DNA of 64,000 bases. Source: Rhipicephalus microplus. Its lineage: Eukaryota > Arthropoda > Arachnida > Ixodida > Ixodidae. The position numbers and the translations under genes were made by a program. The stretch is taken from the NCBI RefSeq assembly GCF_043290135.1, contig NC_134710.1, forward strand, positions 13,407,321-13,471,320, read 5' to 3'. Below, piece after piece: positions 33,601 through 44,959 of the stretch. The notes beneath the pieces are model-generated. The model saw nothing but the letters and a program-made list of their open reading frames with translations. It did not search any database and was not told the DNA's origin. Within the stretch, counting starts at the first letter, position 1; each line of letters begins with the position of its first letter.

Positions 33601-33964
33601 CTGACCATATGATCTGCACATAATTCCATATGGTTGCCCAATGAGCTCGCTAAGCACCTGTAGCAAAGACAGGGCATGTTCTTGTTAATTGTTGTTAATA
33701 TAAACGATGGTTGTGCATAAGTGCAGTGACAGCTTTCCGTGTGAATTGGTCATAACCCACGTTTTCGAGCGTAGAAGCGCCTCAGCATACCTAATCAGCT
33801 ACCACAGCAAGTTCGTAAGCAATGATGAGGTCCGAGAATGTGCAGCTGTTTTCCATGTACTGAATAGTCCGTGTACAGTGCGTTGACCACCGCCATTCCT
33901 TAAGCCACCTCCCATATAGACTCCCAGTCTGAACAGGTGGGGGAATTAAACACTAAGAAGCAGT
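30661..33964. other. Unassigned sequence, no gene seen
   Basis: Mostly AT-rich with short frames. 32880-33250 is richer in GC and gives opposing frames of 156 and 184 codons; the overlap on both strands, lack of motifs and a poly-G tract at 33093 argue for composition, not coding. Confidence 0.4.
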
Positions 33965-34250
33965 GCCCCCCCCACGCACACACACACACACACGAAATTC
34001 GAGGGCGCACGGGCTGATACACACGCATACTTATTCACAGGCGCACACACATACACGTATACACACATACGGCCACACACACGCGCGACCGTAAACGCAC
34101 GCATGCATGGGCGTACACATGTGCACAGGCACGCTTAACACAAGCACGGACTCGCACATACACGTGCACGCACACATGCACGGGTGTGCACACAATCGCG
34201 CTTACACACGAACACATCCGCAGGCTCACGCACACACACCCATACTCGGG
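33965..34250. repeat. CA-rich degenerate microsatellite
   Basis: Tracts of CACACA and ACACGCAC/ACATAC variants over nearly 300 bp. The long minus frame rich in Val, Cys and Arg is its shadow. Confidence 0.85.
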
Positions 34251-34461
34251 CGAACGTTATGTTCGTGTATATAATCCATAGCAAACATGTAGCTTATAAC
34301 CAACGCTAAGGAAAGCTTTCGTAACATGGATTGCAGTTATTTGCCATTATAGATGAAACGCGATTTGCTTCTGCTGGCATTCTGCTGTATTCGGAGAGCA
34401 CCTTCACACATTCTAAGTCAATTAGGCCGTCGTTTAACGCAAGGTCCACATATTCGTGCAG

Positions 34462-34680
34462 TAGCTACGCTGCTCGGCCGCCAATTCGAAGGTCGCGGGT
34501 TCGATGCCGGCCGTGGCAGTCGAATTAAGACGGAGGCGAAAAGGTAGAAGCCTGTGGACTGTGCGATATCAGCGCTCATTAAAGAACACCAAATGGTCAA
34601 AATCTCTGGAGCTTTCCACTAAGACGACCCTCATAATCATATCGAGGTTTTTGAGACGTAAAATCCCAAATTTTATAATT
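34462..34680 (+). mobile_element. Degenerate tRNA-derived SINE
   Basis: TAGCTACGCTGCTCGG, GGTCGCGGGTTCGATGCCG (B box), GACGGAGGCGAAA, TTAAAGAACACCAAATGG and CATAATCATAT follow the Ruka order but with much divergence; it is probably an older or sister subfamily. Confidence 0.75.
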
Positions 34681-34720
34681 ATGTGTTCTTCTTTTGCTGC
34701 ATATTCCTTCTGATGAATCG

Positions 34721-34913
34721 TCACCTACACCCTTCTCAGGCACGAAAGCACCCTTAGAGCCTATTTTAGGGTGCTATCGAGGCAAGCACCCAAACAAAGG
34801 GGTGCTTTTTTTTTCAATCGACCATTTATGGGTGTTAAAGGGTGTTGCAAAAAATGCTTTCCCGTAAAAGCACCCTTTTTACACCCTTTTGGGTGTAAAT
34901 TTTTTATTGTGTA
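34721..34913. mobile_element. GGGTG-rich MITE-like element, second copy
   Basis: It contains GCACCC/GGGTGC motifs and ends with TTTACACCCTTTTGGGTGTAAA followed by TTTTTTATTGTGTA, the inverted counterpart of the start of 26930-27209. The left end is uncertain. Confidence 0.6.
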
Positions 34914-35500
34914 AAGAATTTGAGATCAAATTTCGCGCTTCTGTACGCCAAATTACGTCACTTGTTTACTAGCTGTTGCATCACATCCACTTTATTTTTT
35001 TTGTTCCACCGTAAGTGTTCCCTCCTCAGAGAGATGGCGCTAAGCCCAATGAACAGCTGATCAGCCGCCGTTTTCCGAACGTATGGGCTTCCATGGAGCC
35101 TCCGCTACAAGTTGCATGTATACCTTGGTAGCGCTTCTTGCCGCGTGCGTAGCGTATACACTTGCGAATTTTTATTATTTTTATGTTTGCGAGCTCGAAG
35201 ACTGCAAAGCTTCCGCCCAGTTCCTTGAAGTGTTTTTTTTTTCTTTCTCGTATAATCTTTAGCGGTATAGGATTGATCGTCCCTTTCGTATTTTCTTCTT
35301 GCTTCCACCATCGGCCCTGTAGATTTTGTGCTTGCCACCGGCTATCGACAAATCTGTCTTTTCACACCTTGTTGCGTCAATGGCAGGGAAGAGGACCAAA
35401 ACATTTTTTACTGATTACATGAGAACTGAACTGGACATGGAAAGCAGAAAAGTGGGTCAGAAAATTATTATGCATAAAACTAAAGTAATCCTAATAATTG
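34914..35500. other. Unassigned sequence
   Basis: No gene or repeat is recognised; frames are below 95 codons. Confidence 0.4.
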
Positions 35501-35600
35501 GAAGCACAAAATGGACGAGGACAGGAACACAGGCAGATAGGAGAGGGCGTTGTCCCATCTTTCTATGTTTTTTTTCTGTCCTCTTGAATTTTGCGCTTCA
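35501..35600. repeat. Foldback hairpin repeat
   Basis: The left arm GAAGCACAAAATGGACGAGG continues ACAGGAACACAGG; the right arm runs CTATG ... CTGTCCTCTTGAATTTTGCGCTTC-like and pairs with it imperfectly over about 40 bp around a ~15-bp loop. Confidence 0.75.
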
Positions 35601-35649
35601 AGTTTAATTGTTATGTACCAACTAGCCCAGCAACGCACTCTTTTAAACT

Positions 35650-36305
35650 AAACTGATGGGCGACAATCTCGGCAGAAAACATCCCTTTGCGATAGGTCGC
35701 GAGACACTGGTAGTTATAAAGAAATATCTCTATTTAGGACAGGTGGTAACTGCGGAACCAAACCATGGCATGACAGTGAAATAAATTGAAGAATAAGATT
35801 GAGGTGCAGCACACTTGACAGGCATTCTCGAATCATGAATGCTAGTCTACCACTATCCGTCTAGAGGATGGTGTACAACCGCTGCATCTTAACTGCTACT
35901 TACTGATGGAAAAGAAGCCTGCAAGCTTACTAAGAGGGTTACACTCAAATGGAGAATGACGTAGCGATCAATGGAAAAGAAAATGATAGGTGTAACCCTA
36001 AGGGCAAGAAGGGAGCAGAGTGTATCAGGAAACAAACGGGGATTGATGGTATCATAGCTGAAATTAAGAAGAAATGAGCCGGGCACGTAGCACGTAGGCA
36101 GGATAACCGCTGGTCCCTAAAGTAACTAACTAGATTTCAAGAAAAGAAAAACGCGTAAGAGGGAGAGAGGAAACTGGGTGGGCAGATGTTATTGGGAAGT
36201 TTGCAGATATAAAGTAGCAGCAGAAACCACAGGAACGCGTTGATTGGCGGAACATACGAGATGTCTTTGCCCTGCAGCGGGCGTAGTTGATGATGATGAA
36301 GATTA
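35650..36305 (+). pseudogene. RTE-like LINE, 3' fragment
   Basis: YLYLGQVVTAEPNHGM at about 35720 and later WADVIGKFADIK, RVDWRNIRDVFALQ, ending TTGATGATGATGAAG, fit the C-terminal region and short TGA-repeat tail of RTE-type LINEs (there usually 'YLGQ-x-I/V', 'WW-x-DI', 'R-x-x-WR'). There are many stops and frameshifts. The catalytic RT core is absent. Confidence 0.6.
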
Positions 36306-36340
36306 TATCAAGATAGAAAAATGGCGGAATAAAGACAGGA

Positions 36341-36583
36341 TAGATAGATAGATATGTGGGGTTTAACGTCCCAAAACCACCATATGATTATGAGAGACGC
36401 CGTAGTGGAGGGCTCCGGAAATTTCGACCACCTGGGGTTCTTTAACGTGCACCCAAATCTGAGCACACGGGCCTACACCATTTCCGCCTCCATCGGAAAT
36501 GCAGCCGCCGCAGCCGGGATTCGAACCCGCGACCTGCGGGTCAGTAGCCGAGTGCCTTAGCCACTAGACCACCGCGGCGGGGT
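36341..36583 (-). mobile_element. Ruka-like SINE
   Basis: A near-complete copy on the minus strand. A perfect 13-bp duplication, AATAAAGACAGGA, flanks it (36328-36340 and 36584-36596). The tail is ATCT-type (GATA on the plus strand) and not the usual ATCA. Confidence 0.97.
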
Positions 36584-36596
36584 AATAAAGACAGGA

Positions 36597-38084
36597 AGGT
36601 TAGGTACTTAGTTTATTACTGGCCAGGCGTGCCCGATTGCACAAAATGCCGGACAAAGCAAAGGAAACACAAGACGTTATACATTCAGTGTGTCTTGTCC
36701 GCATTCTTCACTTCTCTGCGATGCTTCACAGGAATTGAATGATGGTCATCGATTGGCCATTTGTGGACCTTCCTGTAGCTTCCCCCTCCCCCCTCTGTGT
36801 GTAACAAGTTTATGTTAGATCTGTGAAAATGCAGAATATTTATTTTATTGTCACTGTACTTTTGTTTCTTTGTGTTGCCAAATACTGATATATTCAGGGA
36901 TAGACCACCATCGTTGCGGCCCTGCCGAGACAGCACGATGGGGCAAATGCTATGGTCGTTCGTACGCGGATAGAATCATGGGGCGCACTGACGCACGCGT
37001 GGGTTTGTCACGTGGTATTTTTTGTATTTTGCCAGAATTTGTAATTAGCAGGAAAACACTAATACTTGACCGATACAAAGTTCTAAACTATCTACTCGGA
37101 CGTTTTGCAAACCGATCTACAACTTTAGCATAAAAATGTTTTATCCATCTTTGTTACTTCAAAAGTTAGTTAATTAGACACATCTAATTAAACAATATTT
37201 GAGAACACAAAAATAGTCTGACTAACTCCAGGCAACGGTGAGCAATATGCATTTGTTCGCCTCGTAATGGCACGTGCCGGCATATTTTTAAACTCTGGCT
37301 AAACTTACCCGGTACACCATGTATATGATGTCCGTGGATGCGTAGCGTGCATATGTAGTGTACCTGCATATGTCTGCTATCAATGTCAACTACTTCCATC
37401 ATTACCAAGAGAGTGTTCTGCAAGCACACGACCTTATTCACTACAAACCTAACAACATGAATTGGCGAACGAAAAGAAAGCTGCACTTCAATTAAGCTTC
37501 GACTTCACTACCCTTAATATAAACAGGCCCAGGCATGGTTCCGTTCTGTAATCAAGTGAATGGCTTGCGTACTCAACTTTTGACGGGACGACGGAACTCA
37601 ATGGCATCCATCCAATCTGCAGCACGAGTTTCAGCTTATAGTTACCTCCACAAGTGTTAAGGCCTCGCCCGTATCAGCGCAGCATCACAGCGCTAAAGTG
37701 CTAGCACGTTTCAGAAAGGCCTGCGTGAGCAGTTGCCTTCTTCAACCTCGGGCTCGCTTGACAGGTTCTACAACAAGTAAATCTGATGTGGCTTGCCGAT
37801 AAGGGTCAATTTTAGCGTGCACAGAGCAAATTTTTCCGCTGTTTTGAAAGTGAAATTCTTTAGACGAATAAGAATGAGGTGGTCCGTGTACAAGTACCCT
37901 TTTGCATTCGACGAAGCAATGCGATCCGACGCCACAATCACGAAACTTCAGCACAGCGCCAAGCGAAAGTGCCGCGTTGACTTCGTTAAGCGCAGCCATC
38001 TTCGTTTTTTATCAGTGTTGCCAGCACATGGAGCGTTTTATGCAGTTGCAAAGACATGCTTGCAACAAGTTAAAGTCATTCACT
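36597..38084. other. Unassigned sequence
   Basis: No gene or repeat recognised. Frames are under 105 codons. Confidence 0.4.
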
Positions 38085-39096
38085 GCTTTGATTAACAAAA
38101 ACCATCAAATACTACCTCAAAAAGCTAAGTGTTTGTTATACAATGGGTCATTTTTATCATCGTTAAACTATTGTCACCTTGTATGGGGTTACACATCATC
38201 TGGCAACTTGCAAAAACTCAGTTTATGCCAAAAACGAGCAATTCTTGCTATAGCTGACGTTCCGTGCTACTCACACTGCTCCTTATTTTGAAGCATTCAA
38301 TATACTTAAAGTTAAACTGACCTACGCATTTCGTCTTTCCTGTGCATACCGTCTCGCCATAGGGACTAACAATATAGACTTAATCACTTCGTTTCGCCTA
38401 ACAAGACGCCACTATGAATACGACACAAGAAGACAGGACCTCTGGCTCTTGCCATTATGTCGAACAAACTAAGGAAATCAGTCCGTATCATTTCAACTAG
38501 CTGCTCTTTTAAATAGACACTCCAAATATGGCATATCGGCTGAGACGGCTTCAATACGCACCCTTCGCTCATTTTTATCGGCTGATGATAAAAGTTTGCT
38601 TTTCCACTAGCATTTCGTTGTGATAACCAGATGCGTATGCGTATGTGTTCGGCACATGGTGTTTTCTTTGCCTTCATTATTTTTTTATTCTCTTCCTGTT
38701 GTACTTTCATTGCCCCCATAGTAATCTGTTGGCCTAAATTGTAAAGTTATGTCGTATAGATTACAATATTTTCAATTGCGATTGTGCCTTTTTTTTTCTT
38801 TTGCCCCCCCCCCCTCCTTTATTCTTCTGAATCTCGTGACTGTGTCTCATTGCGTATGATGTTTCTTAGAGAATCAAATATTTTGATGTTTAACCTAGAT
38901 TTTACTACATGTTGCCACTACCTATATTAGTGCACTGAATTCAAATGTTATATTTCAAGCAAAGTTTTTCTTTTTCTACTTGACTATTAGCTGCTGGATT
39001 TTGTAGGAGGCCGGAACTTTGTCAAGCCGCAGTACTGCGACTTCTTTTCCGCTACCTTCATATTTCTCAAGAATAAATAAAAGCTGATTGATTGAA
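38085..39096 (+). pseudogene. Non-LTR RT C-terminal fragment with 3' end
   Basis: The frame reads ALINKNHQILPQKAKCLLYN, SLNYCHLVWG, QKRAILAIADV and, after a shift at 38284, YFEAFNILKVKLTYAFRL and RRHYEYDTRRQDLWLLPLCR. These blocks follow the RT core in CR1/Jockey-like LINEs (S-x-LNYG-x-LVWG, LQK-x-A-x-R). No catalytic core remains. The 3' end may be AATAAATAAAAGCTGATTGA near 39070-39095. Confidence 0.65.
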
Positions 39097-39874
39097 CAAA
39101 CGCGGCAGAATAAAAATGGCGGCTATGACATCATCTTAATTAGTTTCATTGACTGCAGTTTTGTGACGTGATGGAAGTAAGGGGCTCCCCATGGGGTTCC
39201 TCTTGATGGCGTCAACACCTTCCAAATTCTAACTTCAAAATTGCTGTAAAATACCTCTTCATATTTTGCATGTGATATACGCAGTTTTACGAGAGTCGAT
39301 CCCGCAGGTTGTCTCTTTCACTAAATCTTGTGTCATTGCCCCTTTTAAATAGCAGTAGAGCGGCTTGACCCACGTAGGAGTGTCACCGGCAAGAGTCATT
39401 TGACTCCCTGAGAAGTGGCAGTGTGATCGCTCGCAGAAGAGTCCTGCCAATCTGCATGCCTAAGAAGGTCAGGGGACTATCCTGGAGTGCGCCTGTACTC
39501 TGACTCACCAAGAGAGTCACTGGCTAACTAAAAAGAGTCTCATACGACGCAACTCCGAACCCTGTGAAAACAGACATGCATTCTGATTTTTTTTAGAGCG
39601 TACCCGTACGTGCAAATGGTAATTGAAAACAGTGCTTAAACGGTACACAGAAAAGACTGCCCAACAGGGGCAGTGTTGTGAGGCCCCTTCTGTGTCCCGT
39701 TTATGCACTGTTTGGAATGAATATGTAAGAAGTAGTCCACACTCGTTTTTTCGTTTTCGTCTAATTTCTAAACTAATAATTAACTAACTTTTGAAGCAAT
39801 GAAACTTATGGCAGTTTTGCTGATGAGAAACCTGTAGATCGGCTTGCAAAAGTTTCATTGTTATAATTCGCAAC

Positions 39875-39878
<4 letters not shown>
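39097..39878. other. Unassigned sequence
   Basis: No feature recognised. Confidence 0.4.
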
Positions 39879-39914
<36 letters not shown>

Positions 39915-39962
39915 CAAAGTACCTACATCGCCATATATGCATTACGGGGGGGGGGGGGGGGG
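39879..39962. repeat. TTTA array and poly-G tract
   Basis: About nine ATTT units, then a short unique piece and a run of about 17 G. Confidence 0.9.
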
Positions 39963-40117
39963 ATAAAAACAATCAGTAGAAAGGAATTAGTAGAAAAATA
40001 CATAACCGCACATACAAAAAAACACCATCAAATTTATCAGAACATAATTATTGATCAAAAATACACTTTCATACACACAGAACGTACATAATGCAAAAAA
40101 AATTCACAGCGCAGATT

Positions 40118-40356
40118 GCCTTGATTGATATGTGGTGTTCAACGTCCCAAAACCACCATATGATTATGAGAGACGCCGTAGTGGAGGGCTCCGGAAATTT
40201 TGACCACCTGGAGTTCTTTAACGTGCACCCAAATCTGAGTACACGGGCCTACAACATTTCCGCCTCCATCGGAAAATGCAGCCGCCACAGCCGGGATTTG
40301 ATCCCGCGACCTGCGGGTCAGCAGCCGAGTACCTTAGCCACTAGACCACCGCGGCG
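40118..40356 (-). mobile_element. Ruka-like SINE
   Basis: Minus-strand copy from the TTGATTGATA tail to the CCGCGGCG head with intact A and B boxes. Possible short flanking match TTGCCTT/TTGCTTT, too weak to call. Confidence 0.95.
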
Positions 40357-40388
40357 TTGCTTTCACAGCTTAGAAAAAAATCATTATT

Positions 40389-40466
40389 ATATCTGTGATG
40401 TATTCGTGTTTTTTTAGTTTTCTACATATATCTGTGATGTATTCGTGTTTTTTTAGTTTTCTACAT
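40389..40466. repeat. Exact 39-bp tandem duplication
   Basis: ATATCTGTGATGTATTCGTG plus the next 19 bp occurs twice in a row without a difference. Confidence 0.9.
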
Positions 40467-41158
40467 ATGCCCGCGAAATATAAAAAGAAAATACCGCGTC
40501 ACAAGCCCATTTGCGCGCGTCATGTTCCGGGTAGCCAGAAATTGTACTCAGTGGTGGATTATACAACCTACCTTTCATGAGTGTCTTAGTATGCGTAGGG
40601 GTATAAATGCAGATACAAAGTTCGAAATTTTGGGAGGGTACTCTGGCTGCGCCAATCATCGTACTTTAATCTCTAAGAAGTGCGTGGTTAAAATGGGCTC
40701 CACTGGGTGCAGCCACTAACCCAGCTCCTCGTCCGTTTATTCAATTAAGCATCATTAGTTTTTCTGACAGCTCATCTGAGGTAAACGTATGGCTCCAATA
40801 GCATAGGTATCCAATACAACATCCAATTTGAACCAGAATAATTGACTTTGCACTAGTTTTATTTGAATATTTTTACACAGCGCAACGACAACGCGAACAA
40901 GGCAAGAAAAAAAGGGACAGACCACAACGCTGCTTCTTTTCAGGTCTTTTTTTCTTCGTACGCGTTGACATCGTGCTGGGTCAAAAACTTTCTAGTATAT
41001 GGCCACCAACTTTAGCTCCGCTTTTAATGCTTCTATGGATTTAATTTTTGTGATATCCTTTCTTTAATATTCGGAAAAGCGGAAAACTCTTCGGGAAGCA
41101 CGCGCAACTTAAACAAAAGTTTCACCCGTCGCTTCTAATTTCTTCTTTAGCACTTATC
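40467..41158. other. Unassigned sequence with a hairpin
   Basis: No gene is recognised apart from the palindrome at 40881-40975. Confidence 0.4.
40881..40975. repeat. Foldback hairpin repeat
   Basis: CGACAACGCGAACAAGGCAA with an A run at 40886-40913 pairs imperfectly with TTTTTTTCTTCGTACGCGTT at 40947-40966; the arms are about 33 bp. Confidence 0.6.
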
Positions 41159-41925
41159 AGCACGGCGTCCGTAAAACAGTTTCATGCGAAACGCAGTTGC
41201 TGTGTTTTGCTAGCGGCTTGTTTATTAACGCAGATTTTGAATTTGATGCTAATTGCACTTACTTAGATTGCGCTAACGCATTTGACTCCGTTAAGCATGA
41301 ATACTTATTTTCAAACTTGCTCAGCTGAACATCGACCCAATGTACTTACATGGATTAAGGAATTCCTCTCTAACCGCAGCCAGCACGTGATATCTAATCA
41401 TCTTTGTTCACATAATTCCACAGTACCATCTGGTGTTACGCAAGGATCCGTTTTAGGCCCGCTGCTTCTATTAATTTGTATTAATTATCTTCCTTCTCGT
41501 GTTTCTTTTTCTACTGTCCGTTTCCTTGCAGATGACTGCGTCCTCTACCCGAAAATAACCAGTAATGTGGATCATCTTAACCTTCAACGTGACCTAGATA
41601 TAGCATATCCACATGGTGCAGCACATGGTTCGTGACACTTAATATATCAGAATGCAAGAGCATGCAAGTTTCACGTCGCACTGCCACCCACTGTCCACGT
41701 AGTTATTCCCTCATCAACATTCCACTACCATCTGTTGACAATTATAGATACCTTGGGGTTCACATATCTTCGAATTTTCCCTGGAATAAACACACAGAAT
41801 ATGCGCTTACCAACGCTATAACCACCTCGTTGGTTATCTGCGCTGTATCTTTTACTCTGCTTCATCGTCACTCAAGTTACTCTGTATAAAACATTGGTGA
41901 GATTAAAATTAGAGTGCACATGCGC
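41159..41925 (+). pseudogene. CR1/Jockey-like RT fragment
   Basis: Frames in order: QHGVRKTVSCETQLLCFA, YLDCANAFDSVKHEYLF, then after a break TWIKEFLSNRSQHVI, SGVTQGSVLGPLLLLI, RFLADDCVLYPKI (catalytic ADD retained), and after another shift YRYLGVHISSNFPWNKH. It lacks the fingers and the C-terminus and has at least three frame breaks. It is a different lineage from M1 and C. Confidence 0.8.
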
Positions 41926-42113
41926 CCATGCCGAGCAACTATCGTTGGACGGATACACCGTGGAGGGCGATTTGAAGGCTATCGTGCCAGCGCAAGAGTG
42001 AACACAGCGCCACGGCCCAGGATTCTCTTTCGAGGAGAGGATGATATTGTGCAAGCTTTACTCAGAAGGACCGACAACCGGGCAAGTTGGTACGAATTCA
42101 TAAATGGCGCCAC

Positions 42114-42210
42114 AAGGTAAGAAGAACGCACACGAAGAGAAGGAAACACGAAAGACAATCACTTGTGTTTTGTGTTTCCTTTTTGTGTGTGTGTGCAGTT
42201 GTCTTACCTT
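42114..42210. repeat. Foldback hairpin repeat
   Basis: Left arm AAGGTAAGAAGAACGCACAC ... GGAAACACGAAAGACA pairs imperfectly with the right arm TGTGTTTTGTGTTTCC ... GTCTTACCTT over about 44 bp around a ~6-bp loop. Confidence 0.75.
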
Positions 42211-42880
42211 TAAGCTTCACTCCCTCTTGATGCTGCTTAAGCTGCGATCACACCCGTCTGAGGAAGCTGTTTAAATCAAGCCGTGCCAAGCACCAGCTGT
42301 AACTCATCTTTCTCCGCAATTTTGTAATCACCTGCGCTAATAAGAGCCCACTAAGAATATACACTTGATCACGACGAATAGAAAGCTCCAACTAGAGAGA
42401 AAGGATGTAGATTTCTTCTTAGGGGTGATTTTCTAGCATGGAATGGCCAACGAGGGCAATAATAAAGCAAAATCTTGATTTTCATTGTTCCGGAAAGTGC
42501 CGCTGGGCCCTTGGGACGTTAGACAGGTCGACACTAGCGCGAAAGCCTTCATATCACGCGCGACTGTGTACGTGAAAGCTACAAACCGGATTGCTGCTTT
42601 ACACGCACTGGAGGCGCGCTACGCAGTGACACCAGGCTGCAGCTACTGAAACCACTACCACGGCCCCGTTAAAGAGTTGCCGCTCACGTCACCGCGTAGA
42701 GTCTTCCAAGCAAGATGCACAAACGACACGCAGAGCCCACAGAGCAATCTCCAAACGCTACGCAGCTTTTGGAAACCTATGGATACTTTAAGGAAACCGT
42801 GCGTAGTGTTGCGTATTGCGCATGCGTACTGACACCTCCACGCGTTTCCTACGTACACATAGCTCCTCCGTACGCAGAAG
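42211..42880. other. Unassigned sequence
   Basis: No gene or repeat recognised. Confidence 0.35.
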
Positions 42881-43222
42881 CATAGCCAGAATGTGGCACA
42901 CCATGCTGGTGCCCCAACCCCCGAAACATTTTTCGCCATGGCATCAAGAACGAGAAATGACCATTTAAGGGGGACAGGCGAGAGCTGAAAATTTTTTCGA
43001 CGGTGGAAAGGGGGGAGCCACCACCTTGATTTCGGGAGGGGCACCCCTAAAAATGGCAATTTTCTCCTCTCTATGCTATGGCAAAAAACAATTCGGGGGG
43101 TGGGGGGCACGTGCCCGGTGTGCCACTCCTTGGCTATAGGCTCCTGCAGGGGGAAGCCCCCCTAAAATCAAGGAAGTGCCCCCTCCCCCCAAAAAAAAAT
43201 TTCTGGCCCTGTCCGTAGCCTA
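42881..43222. repeat. GTAGCC-type G-rich dispersed repeat, two inverted pieces
   Basis: ATAGCCAGAATGTGG and CTTGGCTATAGG bound a segment with GGGGGGTGGGGGGCACG; an opposite piece follows, ending TTTCTGGCCCTGTCCGTAGCC. It is related to the element at 46061-46227. The 151-codon minus frame is composition-driven. Confidence 0.55.
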
Positions 43223-43327
43223 ACTAAATCTGCATAATATCAAGGCGTAAACGCGACGTATACTCGAACAGCATCTTTAAATATATATATAGCCCCTACC
43301 TCGATCGTGATATGAGACATCGTACCG

Positions 43328-43563
43328 TTGCCCCGCCGCGGTGGTCTAGTGGCTAAGGTACTCGGCTGCTGATCCGCAGGTCGCGGGATCGAGTCCCGGC
43401 TGCGGCTACTGCATTTCCGATGGAGGCGGAAATGTTGTAGGCCCGTGTGCTCAGATTTGGGTGCACGTTAAAGAACCCCAGGTGGTCGAAATTTTCGGAG
43501 CCCTCACTACGGCTTCTCTCATAATCATAGCGTGGTTTTGGGACGTTAAAACCCCACAAATCA
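43328..43563 (+). mobile_element. Ruka-like SINE
   Basis: Near-complete copy with head CCCCGCCGCGG. A perfect 13-bp duplication, AGACATCGTACCG, flanks it at 43315-43327 and 43564-43576. Confidence 0.97.
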
Positions 43564-43576
43564 AGACATCGTACCG

Positions 43577-44959
43577 CAGAGAAGCCATTTGCCAGACATA
43601 TGGGGGATATTTTATACCCGGATTCTGACACCTTCCTACTTGCATGTGTTCCATAACAAAGCGCAATACTGTTCTTGCAGCATAATCAAGAAAACTTACG
43701 GTTTGCTTGATTTTTCCTTAATTCGCACAATTACAAGCCATTAGCGGTATAGTAGCATTTACTTACACGTTACGTGCGCATTGAGTGACCTTTAAAGATC
43801 CCTCATTAGTGGTGACACACTGAGTAGTAACGATGTTTACCACTTCTTAAATATTATTGCAATAGTAAAACGTTAGCAACATGTATAGTAACGTATACAC
43901 TTGGGAGTAGTAAATGCTGAAGCTACTAAGTTTTTACCATTTCAAGCGTGCTCTATATACATTTTTGTTTCATATCGCACCACGCATAAAGAATGATTTA
44001 ATGTTCATGAGCTAGAGAACTTCGAATGAATACTTTACCTCAGAAGATAATGGGGCAAAGAGAAAGTTTCCTCATTTATAACGTACCATATATCAGCAAA
44101 AACTGTAGTGTCCCCATATTTCTTTCTTTCCAGGGTATTTTGTATATCGCAACCATTTACTACGGCCTTGTTCATTCACATATATTTACTACGTGTTAAG
44201 CTCTCTCACAACACGCACCCCATGCGAAGAACAAGTGCGTGACTTTTTTTGTTTTACACACTCCTGTCATACCTATATGTGTTGACTTTTTCCAGAGACC
44301 CGTAGCTTGCGCGATAAAAGACCACAGAGTATATATTATCTTTGGGTGGCATAATGACTGTCGCTTATTATTTATGTCTTTTACGCGTTGACTCCTGCCA
44401 ACTGTGCCAAATAGCTGGTATGCATACATTCAAGTCATGCACCTAAATATAAAGGCGTTTGTACAATGTTGGGCAATTATTTCACAATTAAAGCTGTTAT
44501 GAGATCACAACAGCCGAGTTTGGTGGTGTAGTGTTCCACCGCCGCCGGTCAGCGTAAGCGCAATCGGATGAAATGAGAATAAGATACCTGGGATCGGATC
44601 GGATTTGAAGCCAGGCTCCCTGCTACGCAGGAGGTCCCGTCTTTGAGATGGCCCGGGTGTGCCATCTTGATCTATTTTAGTCTTTGAAATGTTCAGGACG
44701 TACTCCTTGTACGGAAGATAAGTAGACGCACATTATCATGGCAAATATTTTAACCCTGTTGTCAGCCTTCATCAAACGCCGATCATAGTTGCTTACACAA
44801 GGATTTGGGTACTGCAGCGACAAAGGCCCCCCTTTGTCTCGAGGGGGTGCAGCGTGCACGCATCTGCTTACATGTCAGGGCGCGAGAGCATCGGCGATAG
44901 ATGCTGTCTCCATCCATACTGGTTCCGCACATGGGAAGTGTCGCATGACAGGCGCGAAA
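43577..44959. other. Unassigned sequence
   Basis: AT-rich with no recognised gene or repeat. Confidence 0.4.
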
